A stretch of DNA of 19,333 bases from SCRT01 sp036379455 (GCA_036379455.1 DASVGQ010000174.1:1-19333), one strand, 5' to 3'; counted from the first letter of the stretch, positions 1 to 8,254 are shown. Made by a program: numbers and translations. The notes: a model not told the origin generated them from the letters alone.

Positions 1-1
1 G

Positions 2-790
2 CAGGGCACGGCCACGGTATCGCAGGCGCTGCTGGCGGGAACCGTCGACTGCGGCATCAACGCGCCGCTGACGCTCGCCAAGGCGATCGACACGGCAGGC
101 CTGCAGCCGGTGCTGATCGGCTCGGTGATCGGCGAGTCGCCTCAGTCCTTCCACCCTTACTGGGCCACGCGAGCCGACTCGTCCATCAAGACGGTTCAAG
201 ACCTCAAGGGCAAGACGGTCGCGGTCAACACCATCGGCTCGCAGGTGGACCTGTTCACGCGCGCCTGGCTGCGGCACAACGGACTGGACCCGGACAAGGA
301 CGTCAGTATCGTGGAAGTGCCTTTCCCGATCGGGCTCACTGCCCTCAAGCGCGGCCAGGTGGACGCCATCGTGCTGGTCCAGCCTTTCGCGGCCAAGGCG
401 GAAAAGGAAGGGGGCATCCGGCGGCTCGGTGACATCGGCCAAGTGCTGCCGTCCAATATCGAGCTGGTGGAAGCCTGCCGCCGGCAGGCCCTGGAAGCGC
501 ACCCCAAGGCCATCGCGCAGTTCGCGAAGGATTTCGCCGCCGCCTCGGACCGCTTCCAGACGCACCACGAGGCGTCCATCGAGCTCATCTCCGAGGTCAC
601 CAAGCTGCCGGCACCCGTGCTGCAGAGCTTCATGTTCACGGACAAGGACTTCCACCGCTGGTCGCACGGCGCCATCGACGTGTCGGTCGTGCAGCACATG
701 TTCGACCTGTTCTACGACAACGGTGCGCTGAAGAAGAGGCTGAAGGCGCAGGACTACGTCCAGCCCGGCGTGACGATCGTCGCGCAGTAG
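2..790 (+). CDS. ABC transporter substrate-binding protein, NMT1/SsuA/TauA type (5' truncated)
   Basis: This is the periplasmic binding component of a nitrate/sulfonate/taurine-type ABC importer. The reading frame is already open at base 2, so the signal peptide and the N-terminal part of lobe I are outside the window. The visible 262 residues carry family hallmarks: a segment reading AGTVDCGINAPLTLA, then VQDLKGKTVAVNTIGSQ (typical 'DLKGKTVAV' of the SsuA/NMT1 fold), then LKRGQVDAIVLVQPFAA, the usual 'G.VDA......P' lobe-hinge motif. The C-terminus (YVQPGVTIVAQ) looks complete. The ATPase gene starts 69 bp downstream on the same strand, followed by two permease genes, so this is the first visible gene of a four-gene importer operon. 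The substrate cannot be read from sequence: sulfonates, nitrate, thiamine precursors and aromatic acids all use this fold. Family call is secure, substrate unknown. Confidence 0.9.
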   Translation, partial: QGTATVSQALLAGTVDCGINAPLTLAKAIDTAGLQPVLIGSVIGESPQSFHPYWATRADSSIKTVQDLKGKTVAVNTIGSQVDLFTRAWLRHNGLDPDKDVSIVEVPFPIGLTALKRGQVDAIVLVQPFAAKAEKEGGIRRLGDIGQVLPSNIELVEACRRQALEAHPKAIAQFAKDFAAASDRFQTHHEASIELISEVTKLPAPVLQSFMFTDKDFHRWSHGAIDVSVVQHMFDLFYDNGALKKRLKAQDYVQPGVTIVAQ

Positions 791-859
791 GCAGCGTCAG
801 GATCACGCGGGAGGACCCCGCGTGATCCCTTTCCACGCCGTCACCCGCACGCGATTGCC

Positions 860-1660
860 ATGACCGCTGATGCCGCCGTATCCGCTTCGCCTCCGGCGCT
901 GTCGCTGGTAGGCGTAAGCAAGAGCTTCCCTGGCCCGGAGAAGGATTTCCTCGCGCTGCAGGACATCCACCTGAAGGTTGGCCGAGGCGAGTTCGTCTCC
1001 ATCCTCGGTCCCAGCGGCTGCGGCAAGAGCACGCTGCTCTACATCATCGGCGGCTTCATCCTCGCGACCCACGGCAGCATCCACGCGAACGGCCGGCTGG
1101 TCGACGCGCCCGGGCGCGACCGCGGACTGGTATTCCAGGATGCCGCGCTGTTTCCGTGGTTGACGGTACGCGGCAACATCGCCTACGGGCTGCGCGAAGG
1201 CGGCATGAAGCGCGGCGACGTCAATCGCGTCGTCCACGACATGCTCTCGCTGGTGCACCTCGACGGCTTCGCCGACTTCTACCCCAAGCAGCTCTCGGGC
1301 GGCATGCGCCAACGCGTCGCCATCGCGCGCACGCTCGCCTACGACCCCGGCATCCTGCTGATGGACGAACCCTTCGGCGCGCTCGACGCCTACACGCGCA
1401 GCGTCCTGCAGGACGAGCTGCTGCGCATCCAGGACAGCCACCACAAGACCATCGTATTCGTCACCCACAGCGTCGACGAGGCGGTATACCTGTCTGACCG
1501 GGTCGTAGTGCTCGACCGCTCGCCCGGGCGCGTGCACAGCGAGGTGAACGTCGACCTGCCGCGTCCGCGCCGTCGCCAGACGCTGCTGCGTGACGAGCGC
1601 TACCAGCAACACGTGATCGACCTCGGCAGCGTGATGATGGCCATGCACGCCGATGCCTGA
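860..1660 (+). CDS. ABC transporter ATP-binding protein (SsuB/TauB/NrtD class)
   Basis: This is the cytoplasmic ATPase energising the importer encoded around it. All nucleotide-binding motifs of a 266-residue protein are intact: Walker A GPSGCGKST at about residues 50-58, Q-loop VFQDAALFPW at 91-100, signature LSGGM at 145-149 followed by RQRVAIARTLA, Walker B ILLMDEPFGALD at 165-176, and the switch histidine in VTHSVDEA at 203. The FQDAALFPW Q-loop and the 'DEPFGALDAYTR' D-loop are characteristic of the nitrate/sulfonate/taurine subfamily. The ATG at 860 gives a normal length for the family. The 3' end overlaps the first permease gene by 8 bp, implying translational coupling. No additional C-terminal domain is present. 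Confidence 0.93.
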   Translation: MTADAAVSASPPALSLVGVSKSFPGPEKDFLALQDIHLKVGRGEFVSILGPSGCGKSTLLYIIGGFILATHGSIHANGRLVDAPGRDRGLVFQDAALFPWLTVRGNIAYGLREGGMKRGDVNRVVHDMLSLVHLDGFADFYPKQLSGGMRQRVAIARTLAYDPGILLMDEPFGALDAYTRSVLQDELLRIQDSHHKTIVFVTHSVDEAVYLSDRVVVLDRSPGRVHSEVNVDLPRPRRRQTLLRDERYQQHVIDLGSVMMAMHADA

Positions 1661-2423
1661 AGCCGCGGCGTTGCGGCACTGGGGCGGCACCGCTTTCATC
1701 TATGCCGCCACCGTCGCGATCCTGCTGCTCGCGTGGCAGGGCGCGGCCGGCGCGGTGCACGCCGACTTCCTGCCCGGACCGGCGACCGTCGTGCCGCGAC
1801 TGCTGGGCATGCTGGGGCACGCCGACGTGTGGAACGCGCTGGCGGCAAGCCTGCGCCGGCTTGCCGTCAGCATGGCGCTGTCGCTCGTCGGCGGCGTGTC
1901 GCTCGGCCTCGTCATCGGCCGCATCCCGGTGATGCGTGCGCTGATCGACCCGCTGCTGGCGCTGAGCTATCCCATCCCCAAGGCCGCAGTATTGCCCATC
2001 GTCATGCTGTGGTTCGGCGCCGGCGACGTGTCGCAGGTGTTCGTGATCGCGACCACCGCCACGCTGCCGATCATCTACCACACGGCGGACGGGTCGCGGC
2101 GCCTCAACGAGCGGCTCGAATGGGCCGCCGCGGCAATGGGCACCTCTCCGCTGCGGCGCCTGTGGCGCGTCGTGCTTCCCGCCACGCTGCCCGAGATCGC
2201 CGCGGGCACGCGCACCGGCACGATGTTCGGGCTGATCGTGATGGTCACCGCCGAGATGATCGCGCGCACCGACGGCATCGGCAGCCTGCTGTTCGCCCAC
2301 TTCGACACCGGGCAGAACGTCAGCATGTACGCGCTGGTGCTGCTGCTCGGTGCGCTGGGCCTGCTGCTGGATCGGCTGCTGGCGTGGGCCACGCGCCACC
2401 TGACGCATTGGGCGATCCAGTGA
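1653..2423 (+). CDS. ABC transporter permease 1 (BPD inner-membrane component, SsuC-like)
   Basis: This is an integral membrane subunit of the importer. The 256-residue protein has about six hydrophobic segments and the binding-protein-dependent permease EAA loop at about residues 156-180 (EWAAAAMGTSPLRRLWRVVLP), which contacts the ATPase. Early sequence DFLPGPATVVPRL and the segment SYPIPKAAVLPIVMLWFG are typical of SsuC/TauC permeases. The ATG overlaps the end of the ATPase gene by 8 bp, and its own stop overlaps the GTG start of the second permease, so all are probably translated from one mRNA. It differs clearly from the following permease (different N-terminus and loop residues), suggesting a heterodimeric channel rather than a recent duplication. 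Confidence 0.9.
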   Translation: MPEAAALRHWGGTAFIYAATVAILLLAWQGAAGAVHADFLPGPATVVPRLLGMLGHADVWNALAASLRRLAVSMALSLVGGVSLGLVIGRIPVMRALIDPLLALSYPIPKAAVLPIVMLWFGAGDVSQVFVIATTATLPIIYHTADGSRRLNERLEWAAAAMGTSPLRRLWRVVLPATLPEIAAGTRTGTMFGLIVMVTAEMIARTDGIGSLLFAHFDTGQNVSMYALVLLLGALGLLLDRLLAWATRHLTHWAIQ

Positions 2424-3178
2424 CCGGCGAGCTCCGGCCTTCCGCCGCGCGCTGGCTGGGCGTCGCCTCCATCGTCGCCGTGCTCGTCGCGTGGGAACCC
2501 GCCTGCCGCTTCGGCGCCTTCACCCCGGTGGTGCTGCCGGCACCGTCCAGCGTTCTCGAACGCCTGTGGTTCTTCATGACGGATGCGCAGCTGCGGGGCC
2601 AGCTCGCCCTGACGCTGCAACGCCTGGCGGCGGGGCTGGCGCTCGGCATCACCGCCGGCGTCGTGCTCGGCATCGCGGCCGCTTCCTTCCGCCCCACGGC
2701 GCGGATGCTCGAAGTCTTCATAGGCGTGCTTGCCCCGCTGCCGAAGATCGCGCTCTATCCCGCGCTGCTGCTGACGCTCGGCTTCGCCAGCGCGCCGAAG
2801 ATCGCGCTGGTCGCCATCGAGTCGCTGTTTCCGATCCTGATCGCGACCTCGGAAGCCGTGGCGCTCGTGGACCGCAGGATGCTGTGGTCGGCGGCCTCGA
2901 TGGGGACGTCGCGCGGCCGTGCGCTGCACCGGGTCGTGCTGCCCGCGTGCCTGCCTGCCATCATCACCGGGATCCGCATCGGAGCGGTCATCGCCTGCAT
3001 TGTGGTGCTGCTGGCGGAGATGGTGGCCTCCACCAACGGCCTCGGCTATGTGCTGGTCATCGCCTCGCGCAACTTCCACACCGCCGACATGTTCGTCCCG
3101 ATCGTCATCATGTCGCTCATCGGCTTCGCGCTCGACAAGCTGCTCGGCTGGCTGGCGCGGCGGACCAACCACGCCTGA
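2420..3178 (+). CDS. ABC transporter permease 2 (BPD inner-membrane component, SsuC-like)
   Basis: This is the second membrane subunit of the same importer, 252 residues. I place the start at the GTG at 2420, which overlaps the upstream stop codon (GTGA arrangement). The frame stays open much further upstream, but that part lies inside permease 1 and is not membrane-like. The EAA loop lies at about residues 157-180 (SAASMGTSRGRALHRVVLPA), and the segment LAPLPKIALYPALLLTLGF matches the conserved 'P.P..A..P' region of SsuC proteins. About six hydrophobic stretches are visible. The stop is only 24 bp from the stop of the convergent DUF3228 gene, so this ends the ABC operon. No clear terminator hairpin is visible in that short gap. 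Confidence 0.88.
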   Translation: MTGELRPSAARWLGVASIVAVLVAWEPACRFGAFTPVVLPAPSSVLERLWFFMTDAQLRGQLALTLQRLAAGLALGITAGVVLGIAAASFRPTARMLEVFIGVLAPLPKIALYPALLLTLGFASAPKIALVAIESLFPILIATSEAVALVDRRMLWSAASMGTSRGRALHRVVLPACLPAIITGIRIGAVIACIVVLLAEMVASTNGLGYVLVIASRNFHTADMFVPIVIMSLIGFALDKLLGWLARRTNHA

Positions 3179-3202
3179 CGCGGCCCGCAGCCTGGCCGTG
3201 CA

Positions 3203-3757
3203 TCAACGCCAGTTCGCGTGATGCGCCCAGTACTCGACGCTGCGCCGGTAGGCCACGCGGTCCAGCGCCACCCCCGAGCCGCCTTCCGCCACGCCCAGGG
3301 CGTTGCGCATCGCGGTGATCGGCGCCATCGGAATCTCCTCCGGCTCGGCGGTCGCGAGGCAACCCACGACGGCCCAGTCGGCGTCCACCGGGCTGCCCTC
3401 GCGCCGCATCTGCTCGCGGTCATAGAGAATGACGACCAGGTACCGCGCCACCGGCGCCTCGACGCCTTCCAGCCAGCGCACGAGCACCGGCAGCTCGTCG
3501 AGCGTGCGCGCCTCGTAGGCGCTGCGCAGCAGGTGCCGATTCGCGTCGGTGATCGGCACCGTCAGGCAGCGCGTCGGCGTCCAGTTCCGGTAAACGCGAA
3601 GGCGGCAGAAGGGCGCGTAGCCCTGCAGCTCGCGCACCGCGTCGCGCTGATTGAGCGAGCGTTCGAACTCCGCCGGCGTCACGCCGAGAAGCGCATTGGG
3701 CCGCGGCGGATCGGGAAACAGGCGGCTGCGCGCAAAGGCGCTGAGGACGATCGTCAT
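3203..3757 (-). CDS. DUF3228 family protein
   Basis: This is a conserved protein of unknown function, 184 residues from the ATG at 3757. The frame extends upstream to 3973, but the extra N-terminus is arginine-rich low-complexity sequence and runs into the divergent tpm gene, so the internal ATG (MTIVLSAFARSRLFPDPPRP) is preferred. I recognise the DUF3228 family from recalled conserved stretches: GYAPFCRLRVYRNWT near the middle, then LLRSAYEARTLDELPVLVRW, RYLVVILYDREQM, and the C-terminal MAPITAMRNALGVAEGGSGVALDR. No signal peptide, membrane helix or known catalytic motif is apparent. It is convergent with the ABC operon and divergent from tpm. No function should be assigned beyond the family. 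Confidence 0.85.
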   Translation of the reverse strand: MTIVLSAFARSRLFPDPPRPNALLGVTPAEFERSLNQRDAVRELQGYAPFCRLRVYRNWTPTRCLTVPITDANRHLLRSAYEARTLDELPVLVRWLEGVEAPVARYLVVILYDREQMRREGSPVDADWAVVGCLATAEPEEIPMAPITAMRNALGVAEGGSGVALDRVAYRRSVEYWAHHANWR

Positions 3758-3889
3758 CGCTGACCGGCGAGGCAGGCGAGCGCCCAACATACTGCAAGCG
3801 TCGGAGCCCGGCCGACGCCGGGCGCGACGGGAGCCCGCGGATCCCCGCCAGCGCGGTAACACCACCCGTGTACCGGCGCCGTCGCCCGC

Positions 3890-3895
3890 TAGAAT
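3890..3895 (+). promoter_or_regulatory. Possible -10 element for tpm
   Basis: TAGAAT lies 34 bp before the tpm start in the 172-bp divergent gap and matches the sigma-70 -10 consensus at 5 of 6 positions. No convincing -35 is seen 16-18 bp upstream, so support is weak and based on the -10 alone. Confidence 0.35.
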
Positions 3896-3929
3896 CGGAA
3901 TCCGACTGCGACGACAACGGGGTCCCGCC

Positions 3930-4583
3930 ATGCGAACGGAGTACTGGCAGCAGCGCTGGCGCGAAGGGCGCACCGGCTGGCATCACGCGGAAGTCTCGGC
4001 GTCGCTGACCCATTACTGGCCCGGGCTCGGCGTGCCGCCCAGCACCCGCGTCTTCGTGCCGCTGTGCGGCAAGTCGCCGGCGATGGCCTGGTTCGCGGCG
4101 CAGGGGCTGCAGGTCCTCGGCGTGGAGGTCTCCGACCTCGCCATCGAGCAGTTCTACGCCGAGCATCGGCTGACGCCGGTGCGACGAGCAGACCATCCGG
4201 AGCGCTACACGGCAGGCGGCATCGAGATCGTGCGAACCAGCGTCTTCGACCTCGACCACGCGCTGCTCGCGGGCTGCGGCGCGTTCTACGACCGTGCGGC
4301 GATCATCGCGCAACCGGCAGAGGATCGACGGCGTTACGCGGCGCAGGTCTACGCGCATCTCCCGCAGGGCTGCACCGGCCTGATGGTCACGCTCGACTAC
4401 CCGCAGCCGGAAATGGAAGGCCCGCCGTTCTCCGTGGATCCGCAGGAGCTGCGCGCGCTGTTCGCCGACGCCTGGGACATTGAAACGCTCGAGCGCAAGG
4501 ACGTGCTGACCGAGCAGCCGGGCTTCCGCGAGCAGGGACTGACCGCGCTGCACGCGGGCGTGTATCGGCTGCGCCGTCGCTGA
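3930..4583 (+). CDS. tpm: Thiopurine S-methyltransferase (TPMT family)
   Basis: This is a SAM-dependent methyltransferase. In bacteria the family methylates sulfur, selenium and tellurium species and is linked to metalloid detoxification; the substrate here is not known. The 217 residues from ATG 3930 match the usual bacterial TPMT length. Family marks are the N-terminal WQQRWREGRTGWHH and the SAM-binding region VFVPLCGKSPAMAWFAAQG at about residues 41-59, followed by VLGVEVSDLAIEQFY. Later stretches are YDRAAIIAQPAEDRRRYA and the LDYPQPEMEGPPFSV segment near the C-terminal third. The frame is open upstream, but the conserved N-terminus begins at this ATG. The MFS efflux gene starts 4 bp after its stop, suggesting co-transcription and a shared protective role (inference). 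Confidence 0.9.
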   Translation: MRTEYWQQRWREGRTGWHHAEVSASLTHYWPGLGVPPSTRVFVPLCGKSPAMAWFAAQGLQVLGVEVSDLAIEQFYAEHRLTPVRRADHPERYTAGGIEIVRTSVFDLDHALLAGCGAFYDRAAIIAQPAEDRRRYAAQVYAHLPQGCTGLMVTLDYPQPEMEGPPFSVDPQELRALFADAWDIETLERKDVLTEQPGFREQGLTALHAGVYRLRRR

Positions 4584-4587
4584 CTCC

Positions 4588-5802
4588 GTGCGCCGCCCGG
4601 CCAGAAGCGGCGCGGAACTGATCCTGCTGCTCGGGCTGCTGGCCGCGATCGGCCCGCTGTCCATCGACACCTACCTGCCGAGCATGCCGGCGATCGTCGC
4701 GGAGTTCGGCAGCACCGCCGCCTTCGTCCAGCAGACCGTCAGCGCCTACTTCGTCGGCATCGCGTTCGGGCAGGTGTTCTGGGGACCGCTGTCGGATCGC
4801 TTCGGCCGGCGCCCGGTCCTCATCGCCGGTCTGGTCCTGTATCTCGTCGCAACCTTCGCGTCGGTCGCGAGCGTCGGCGTGGCCGGCCTGATCGCCGCGC
4901 GCGGCGCTCAGGGGCTAGGGGCGGCAGCCACCTCGGCGCCCGGCCGCGCCGTGATCCGCGACCTGTGGGCCGGCAATCGCGCGGCACGCGCGATGTCCTT
5001 CGTCATGATGGTGACCGCCTTCGCGCCGATGGTGGCGCCGCTCATCGGCGGGCAGATCTTCCTGTACGCGGGATGGCGCGCGATCTTCTGGCTGATGTTC
5101 GCGTTCGGCGCGGCGCTGATGCTGCTCGTCATCCTGCGCCTGCCGGAGACGAACGACGCCGGCCATCGCGCGGGACTGTCGCTCGGCGGGTACTTCCGGC
5201 GCTACCGCACCGTGCTCGACAGCCGGCGCGCGTGGGCCTACCTGCTGTGCGGCGGGCTGTCCTACGCCACGCTGTTCGCGTATCTGACCGGCTCACCCTT
5301 CGTCTACATCGCGATCTTCCACGTCGACCCGCAGTACTTCGGCTTCTTCTTCGGGCTCAACGCCGTCGGCCTGGCCGCGTGCAACTGGCTCAACGGCCGC
5401 TACGTGATGCGCTTCGGCTACGTGCGGCTGCTCGGCGTCGGCGCCGTGGCGAGCCTGGTCGGCTGCGCGGCCATGCTCGCCTGCTCGGCACTCGATCTCG
5501 GTGGCCTTGCCGCGGTCGTCATCACGCTGCTCGCCGCCGTGGGGCCGATCGGCGTCATGGGAGCCAACTCCATCGCCGGGCTGCTGGATCTGTACCCGCA
5601 GACGGCCGGCGCGGCTTCCGCGCTGTTCGGCGTCGGGCAGTACGGGCTTGGAGCCGTGGCAAGCGTATGCGCCGGGTTGCTCTACACCGGCACGCCGGTC
5701 GCCATGGCGCTGACGATGACGGTCTGCGCGCTGCTCGCGGTCCTCGCCTGGGGCTGGCTGCGGCTCACGCTGAGGGCCGGCACACTGCCTGCCCGAGCGT
5801 GA
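4588..5802 (+). CDS. Bcr/CflA-type multidrug efflux MFS transporter
   Basis: This is an inner-membrane proton-coupled drug exporter of the Bcr/CflA branch of the major facilitator superfamily. It is 404 residues with about twelve hydrophobic helices, the usual length. Hallmarks are the N-terminal LSIDTYLPSMPAI (typical of Bcr/CflA), MFS motif A in the loop after helix 2 (GPLSDRFGRRPVLIAG), QGLGAAATSAPGRAVIRDL, and the motif C region APMVAPLIGGQIFLYAGWRAIF. The start is a GTG 4 bp past the tpm stop with no strong Shine-Dalgarno, so expression probably depends on coupling to tpm translation. The gene is convergent with the MoxR-type ATPase gene. The drug or metabolite exported cannot be inferred. 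Export of a methylated compound made by Tpm is speculation from gene order. Confidence 0.9.
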   Translation: MRRPARSGAELILLLGLLAAIGPLSIDTYLPSMPAIVAEFGSTAAFVQQTVSAYFVGIAFGQVFWGPLSDRFGRRPVLIAGLVLYLVATFASVASVGVAGLIAARGAQGLGAAATSAPGRAVIRDLWAGNRAARAMSFVMMVTAFAPMVAPLIGGQIFLYAGWRAIFWLMFAFGAALMLLVILRLPETNDAGHRAGLSLGGYFRRYRTVLDSRRAWAYLLCGGLSYATLFAYLTGSPFVYIAIFHVDPQYFGFFFGLNAVGLAACNWLNGRYVMRFGYVRLLGVGAVASLVGCAAMLACSALDLGGLAAVVITLLAAVGPIGVMGANSIAGLLDLYPQTAGAASALFGVGQYGLGAVASVCAGLLYTGTPVAMALTMTVCALLAVLAWGWLRLTLRAGTLPARA

Positions 5803-5810
5803 GGGCGACG

Positions 5811-5836
5811 CCGCGCCCGTCGGTCAGCCGGCGCGG
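5811..5836. terminator. Possible bidirectional hairpin between convergent genes
   Basis: CCGCGCC at 5811-5817 pairs exactly with GGCGCGG at 5830-5836 around a 12-nt loop. It overlaps the 21-bp gap between the convergent MFS and AAA+ genes. There is no U-tract on either side, so it is only a weak terminator candidate. Confidence 0.3.
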
Positions 5837-6672
5837 GAAGCAAGAAACGCGAGGCGCTCGAACAGGTGCACGTCCTGTTCGTTCTTCAGCAGCGCGCCGT
5901 AGAGCGGCGGCAGCGACTTCTTCACGCTGGTCTCGTGCAGCACTTCTGGATCGATGTCTTCCGCGAGCAGCAGCTTGAGCCAGTCCAGCAGCTCGGAGGT
6001 GGAGGGCTTCTTCTTCAGGCCGGGCAGCTCGCGCAGCCCGAAGAACACTTCCATCGCCTCCCGCAGCAGGCGCTTCTTGAGCCCCGGAAAGTGCACGTCG
6101 ACGATTCTCTGCATCGTCTCTTCGTCGGGGAAGCGGATGTAGTGGAAGAAGCAGCGCCGCAGAAACGCCGCCGGCAGTTCCTTCTCATTGTTGGAGGTGA
6201 TGATCATGATCGGCCGTTGCCGCGCGCGGATGGTCTCGTGCGTCTCGTGCACGTAGAACTCCATCTCGTCCAGCTCGCGCAGCAGGTCGTTGGGAAACTC
6301 GATGTCGGCCTTGTCGATCTCGTCGATCAGCAGCACCGGCTGCACCTCGGACTCGAAGCACTCCCACAGGCGCCCCTTGACGATGTAGTTGCGGATGTCG
6401 TGCACCCTGGCTTCGCCGAGCTGCGAGTCGCGCAGGCGCGACACCGCGTCGTATTCGTAGAGCCCGTGCTGCGCCTTGGTGGTCGACTTGATGGGCCAGT
6501 CGAAGAACGGCCGCGCGAGCGCCTTCGCCACCTCTCGCGCGAGCTGCGTCTTGCCGGTCCCCGGCTCGCCCTTGACGAGCAGCGGCCGCGCGAGCGTGAC
6601 CGCCGCGTTCACCGCCATCAGCAGATCGTCGGTCGCAACGTAGCGCTCGGTTCCCTCAAAGCGTGTCGTCAT
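5824..6672 (-). CDS. MoxR-type AAA+ ATPase
   Basis: This is a cytoplasmic AAA+ ATPase of the MoxR/CbbQ group. Members remodel or activate partner proteins, usually together with a von Willebrand factor A (VWA) protein. The 282-residue protein has Walker A GEPGTGKT at about residues 35-42, Walker B VLLIDEIDKAD at 113-123, a sensor-1 region IITSNNEKELP at about 157-167, and a possible arginine-finger segment AFLRRCFFHYIRFP. The N-terminal YVATDDLLMAVNAAVTLARPLLVKG is typical of the single-domain group that loads cofactors or metal centres. No VWA gene follows: the next gene downstream is convergent and encodes an MFS pump. The target is therefore unknown. The antiporter gene upstream is on the same strand, 154 bp away. 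Confidence 0.88.
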   Translation of the reverse strand: MTTRFEGTERYVATDDLLMAVNAAVTLARPLLVKGEPGTGKTQLAREVAKALARPFFDWPIKSTTKAQHGLYEYDAVSRLRDSQLGEARVHDIRNYIVKGRLWECFESEVQPVLLIDEIDKADIEFPNDLLRELDEMEFYVHETHETIRARQRPIMIITSNNEKELPAAFLRRCFFHYIRFPDEETMQRIVDVHFPGLKKRLLREAMEVFFGLRELPGLKKKPSTSELLDWLKLLLAEDIDPEVLHETSVKKSLPPLYGALLKNEQDVHLFERLAFLASRAG

Positions 6673-6721
6673 CAGGTATCCATCGTCATGCAGGGCCGCC
6701 CAGCACCGGCGCGCTTTGCGT

Positions 6722-6747
6722 CGCAGGCAGGTGCGCGTCCGCCTGCG
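6722..6747. repeat. Inverted repeat between antiporter and AAA+ genes
   Basis: CGCAGGC (6722-6728) and GCCTGCG (6741-6747) form a perfect 7-bp stem with a 12-nt loop in the 154-bp gap. It could fold in RNA downstream of the leftward antiporter gene or be an operator. No U-tract follows, so its role is open. Confidence 0.35.
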
Positions 6748-6826
6748 TATCGGCGAGCCGCGCGCGGGCCGGCACGGGACGCCATGCTAGCGGAAACCGT
6801 GCGCCCGGTTGCGCGCTGCGCGCGGC

Positions 6827-8254
6827 TCAAGCAATGAGCAGCCACCCGACGAGCGCGAAGACCGGGATCAGGATCACGATCGACCACGCCATGTAGCCGA
6901 AGAAGTGCGGCATGTGCACACCCTGGCGGCGGGCGATGGCGTAGACCATGAAATTCGGTGCATTGCCGATGTAGGTATTGGCGCCCATGAACACCGCGCC
7001 GGCCGAGATCGCCACGAGAACCGCCGCGCCGCTGGTCATCAACCGCTGCGGATCGCCGCCCGCGACGTCAAAGAACACAAGGTAGGTCGGCGTGTTGTCC
7101 AGAAACGACGACAGCAGCCCTGTCAACCAGAAATACATCAGGCTGTTGCCGCTGCCGTCCGCATTCGTCACGAGCCGGATCAGGCCGCCGAGCGGCCCCT
7201 GCTCGCCGGCCTGCAGCATGGCCGCGACCGGCACGAGGCAGATGAAGATGGCGGCAAAGAGCTTGCCGACCTCGAGGATCGACTCCCATTCGAAGCCGTT
7301 GGCCTCGCGGTAGGCGTGCTTGCTGAGCACGACGGACAGCACCGCCATGAGAATCATCACCACGTCGCGCGTGAGGTTCTCGAGCCGCAGGTGCACGCCG
7401 AGGAGTTCGAACACGACGCCCGGGTGCCACCATGCCGACAGCAGCACCGCGCCGATGACGCCGGCCAGCAGCGGCAGGTTGATCAGCCCGCGCACGCCGA
7501 CGGCGCCGGTGAGCTCAGCTACGCCATCCCGGACTTCACTCGTCTCGTGTCGGTAGAACCAGCGATCGATGAGAAAGAACAGGATCAGCAGGATCACCGC
7601 GACCGTCAGGCTTTCACGGAACAGGTGCTCCGTCGTCCAGAAGAAGTGCACGCCGCGCAGGAAGCCGACGAACAGCGGCGGATCGCCGAGCGGCGTCAGC
7701 GAGCCCCCGATGTTGCACGCGAGAAAGATGAAGAACACCACGACATGCGCGTTGAAGCGGCGGCTGCGGTTGGCCCGCAGCAGCGGCCGGATCATCACCA
7801 TCGCCGCTCCCGTCGTCCCGATGAACGATGCCAGCACCGTGCTGATGATCAGCAGCACCGTGTTGGTCACCGGCGTGCCACGCAGGTTGCCGGTGACGAG
7901 GATGCCGCCCGCAATCGTATACAACGATGCGATCAGGATCAGGAAGGGGACGTAATCGAGCAGCACCGTCTCGAGCACGGCGGTGGTAGCCGGCATCGGC
8001 CCCGCGAACAGCGCCAGAGGGACGACGGTCAGCAGCCCCCAGAACAGCGCCACCTTGCCGTAATGCCGCTGCCACAGGCGCGCAAAGATGATCGGCGCCA
8101 CGGCGATGGAAAGCAGCAGGCCGGCGAAGGGCAGCCCCCACCAGAGCGGCATGTCGGCCCCGGGCAGCGGCACGGCAGCGTGTGCAGTCGGCGCGCACAG
8201 CGCGAGCAGCAGAAGCGCCCCAAGTGCGCTGCGCCCAAGGCGCCCGACCTTCAT
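6827..8254 (-). CDS. Sodium:proton antiporter, NhaD/CitT (ion transporter superfamily) type
   Basis: This is a polytopic membrane transporter resembling NhaD-type Na+/H+ antiporters of the ion transporter superfamily. From ATG 8254 it has 475 residues with a cleavable-looking N-terminus (basic MKVGRLGRS, hydrophobic core, then PTAHA-A) and about 12 membrane segments. Supporting stretches are IAVAPIIFARLWQRHYGKVA, STVLASFIGTTGAAMVMIRP, FLACNIGGSLTPLGDPPLF and, near the C-terminus, LSSFLDNTPTYLVFFDVAGG and VFMGANTYIGNAPNFMVYAI. The two repeat-related 'GGSLTPLGDPP' and 'NTYIGNAPN' motifs are typical of this superfamily. An in-frame GTG at 8263 has AGGAG 12 nt upstream, whereas the ATG has only a GA-rich stretch directly before it, so either may be used. 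The long frame further upstream is not membrane-like. Ion specificity is inferred only. Confidence 0.85.
   Translation of the reverse strand: MKVGRLGRSALGALLLLALCAPTAHAAVPLPGADMPLWWGLPFAGLLLSIAVAPIIFARLWQRHYGKVALFWGLLTVVPLALFAGPMPATTAVLETVLLDYVPFLILIASLYTIAGGILVTGNLRGTPVTNTVLLIISTVLASFIGTTGAAMVMIRPLLRANRSRRFNAHVVVFFIFLACNIGGSLTPLGDPPLFVGFLRGVHFFWTTEHLFRESLTVAVILLILFFLIDRWFYRHETSEVRDGVAELTGAVGVRGLINLPLLAGVIGAVLLSAWWHPGVVFELLGVHLRLENLTRDVVMILMAVLSVVLSKHAYREANGFEWESILEVGKLFAAIFICLVPVAAMLQAGEQGPLGGLIRLVTNADGSGNSLMYFWLTGLLSSFLDNTPTYLVFFDVAGGDPQRLMTSGAAVLVAISAGAVFMGANTYIGNAPNFMVYAIARRQGVHMPHFFGYMAWSIVILIPVFALVGWLLIA

Noticed and set aside
1733..2419. Upstream extension of the second permease frame
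   Set aside because: It overlaps permease 1 in another frame and is arginine/alanine-rich; the GTG at 2420 fits the family N-terminus and the operon junction.
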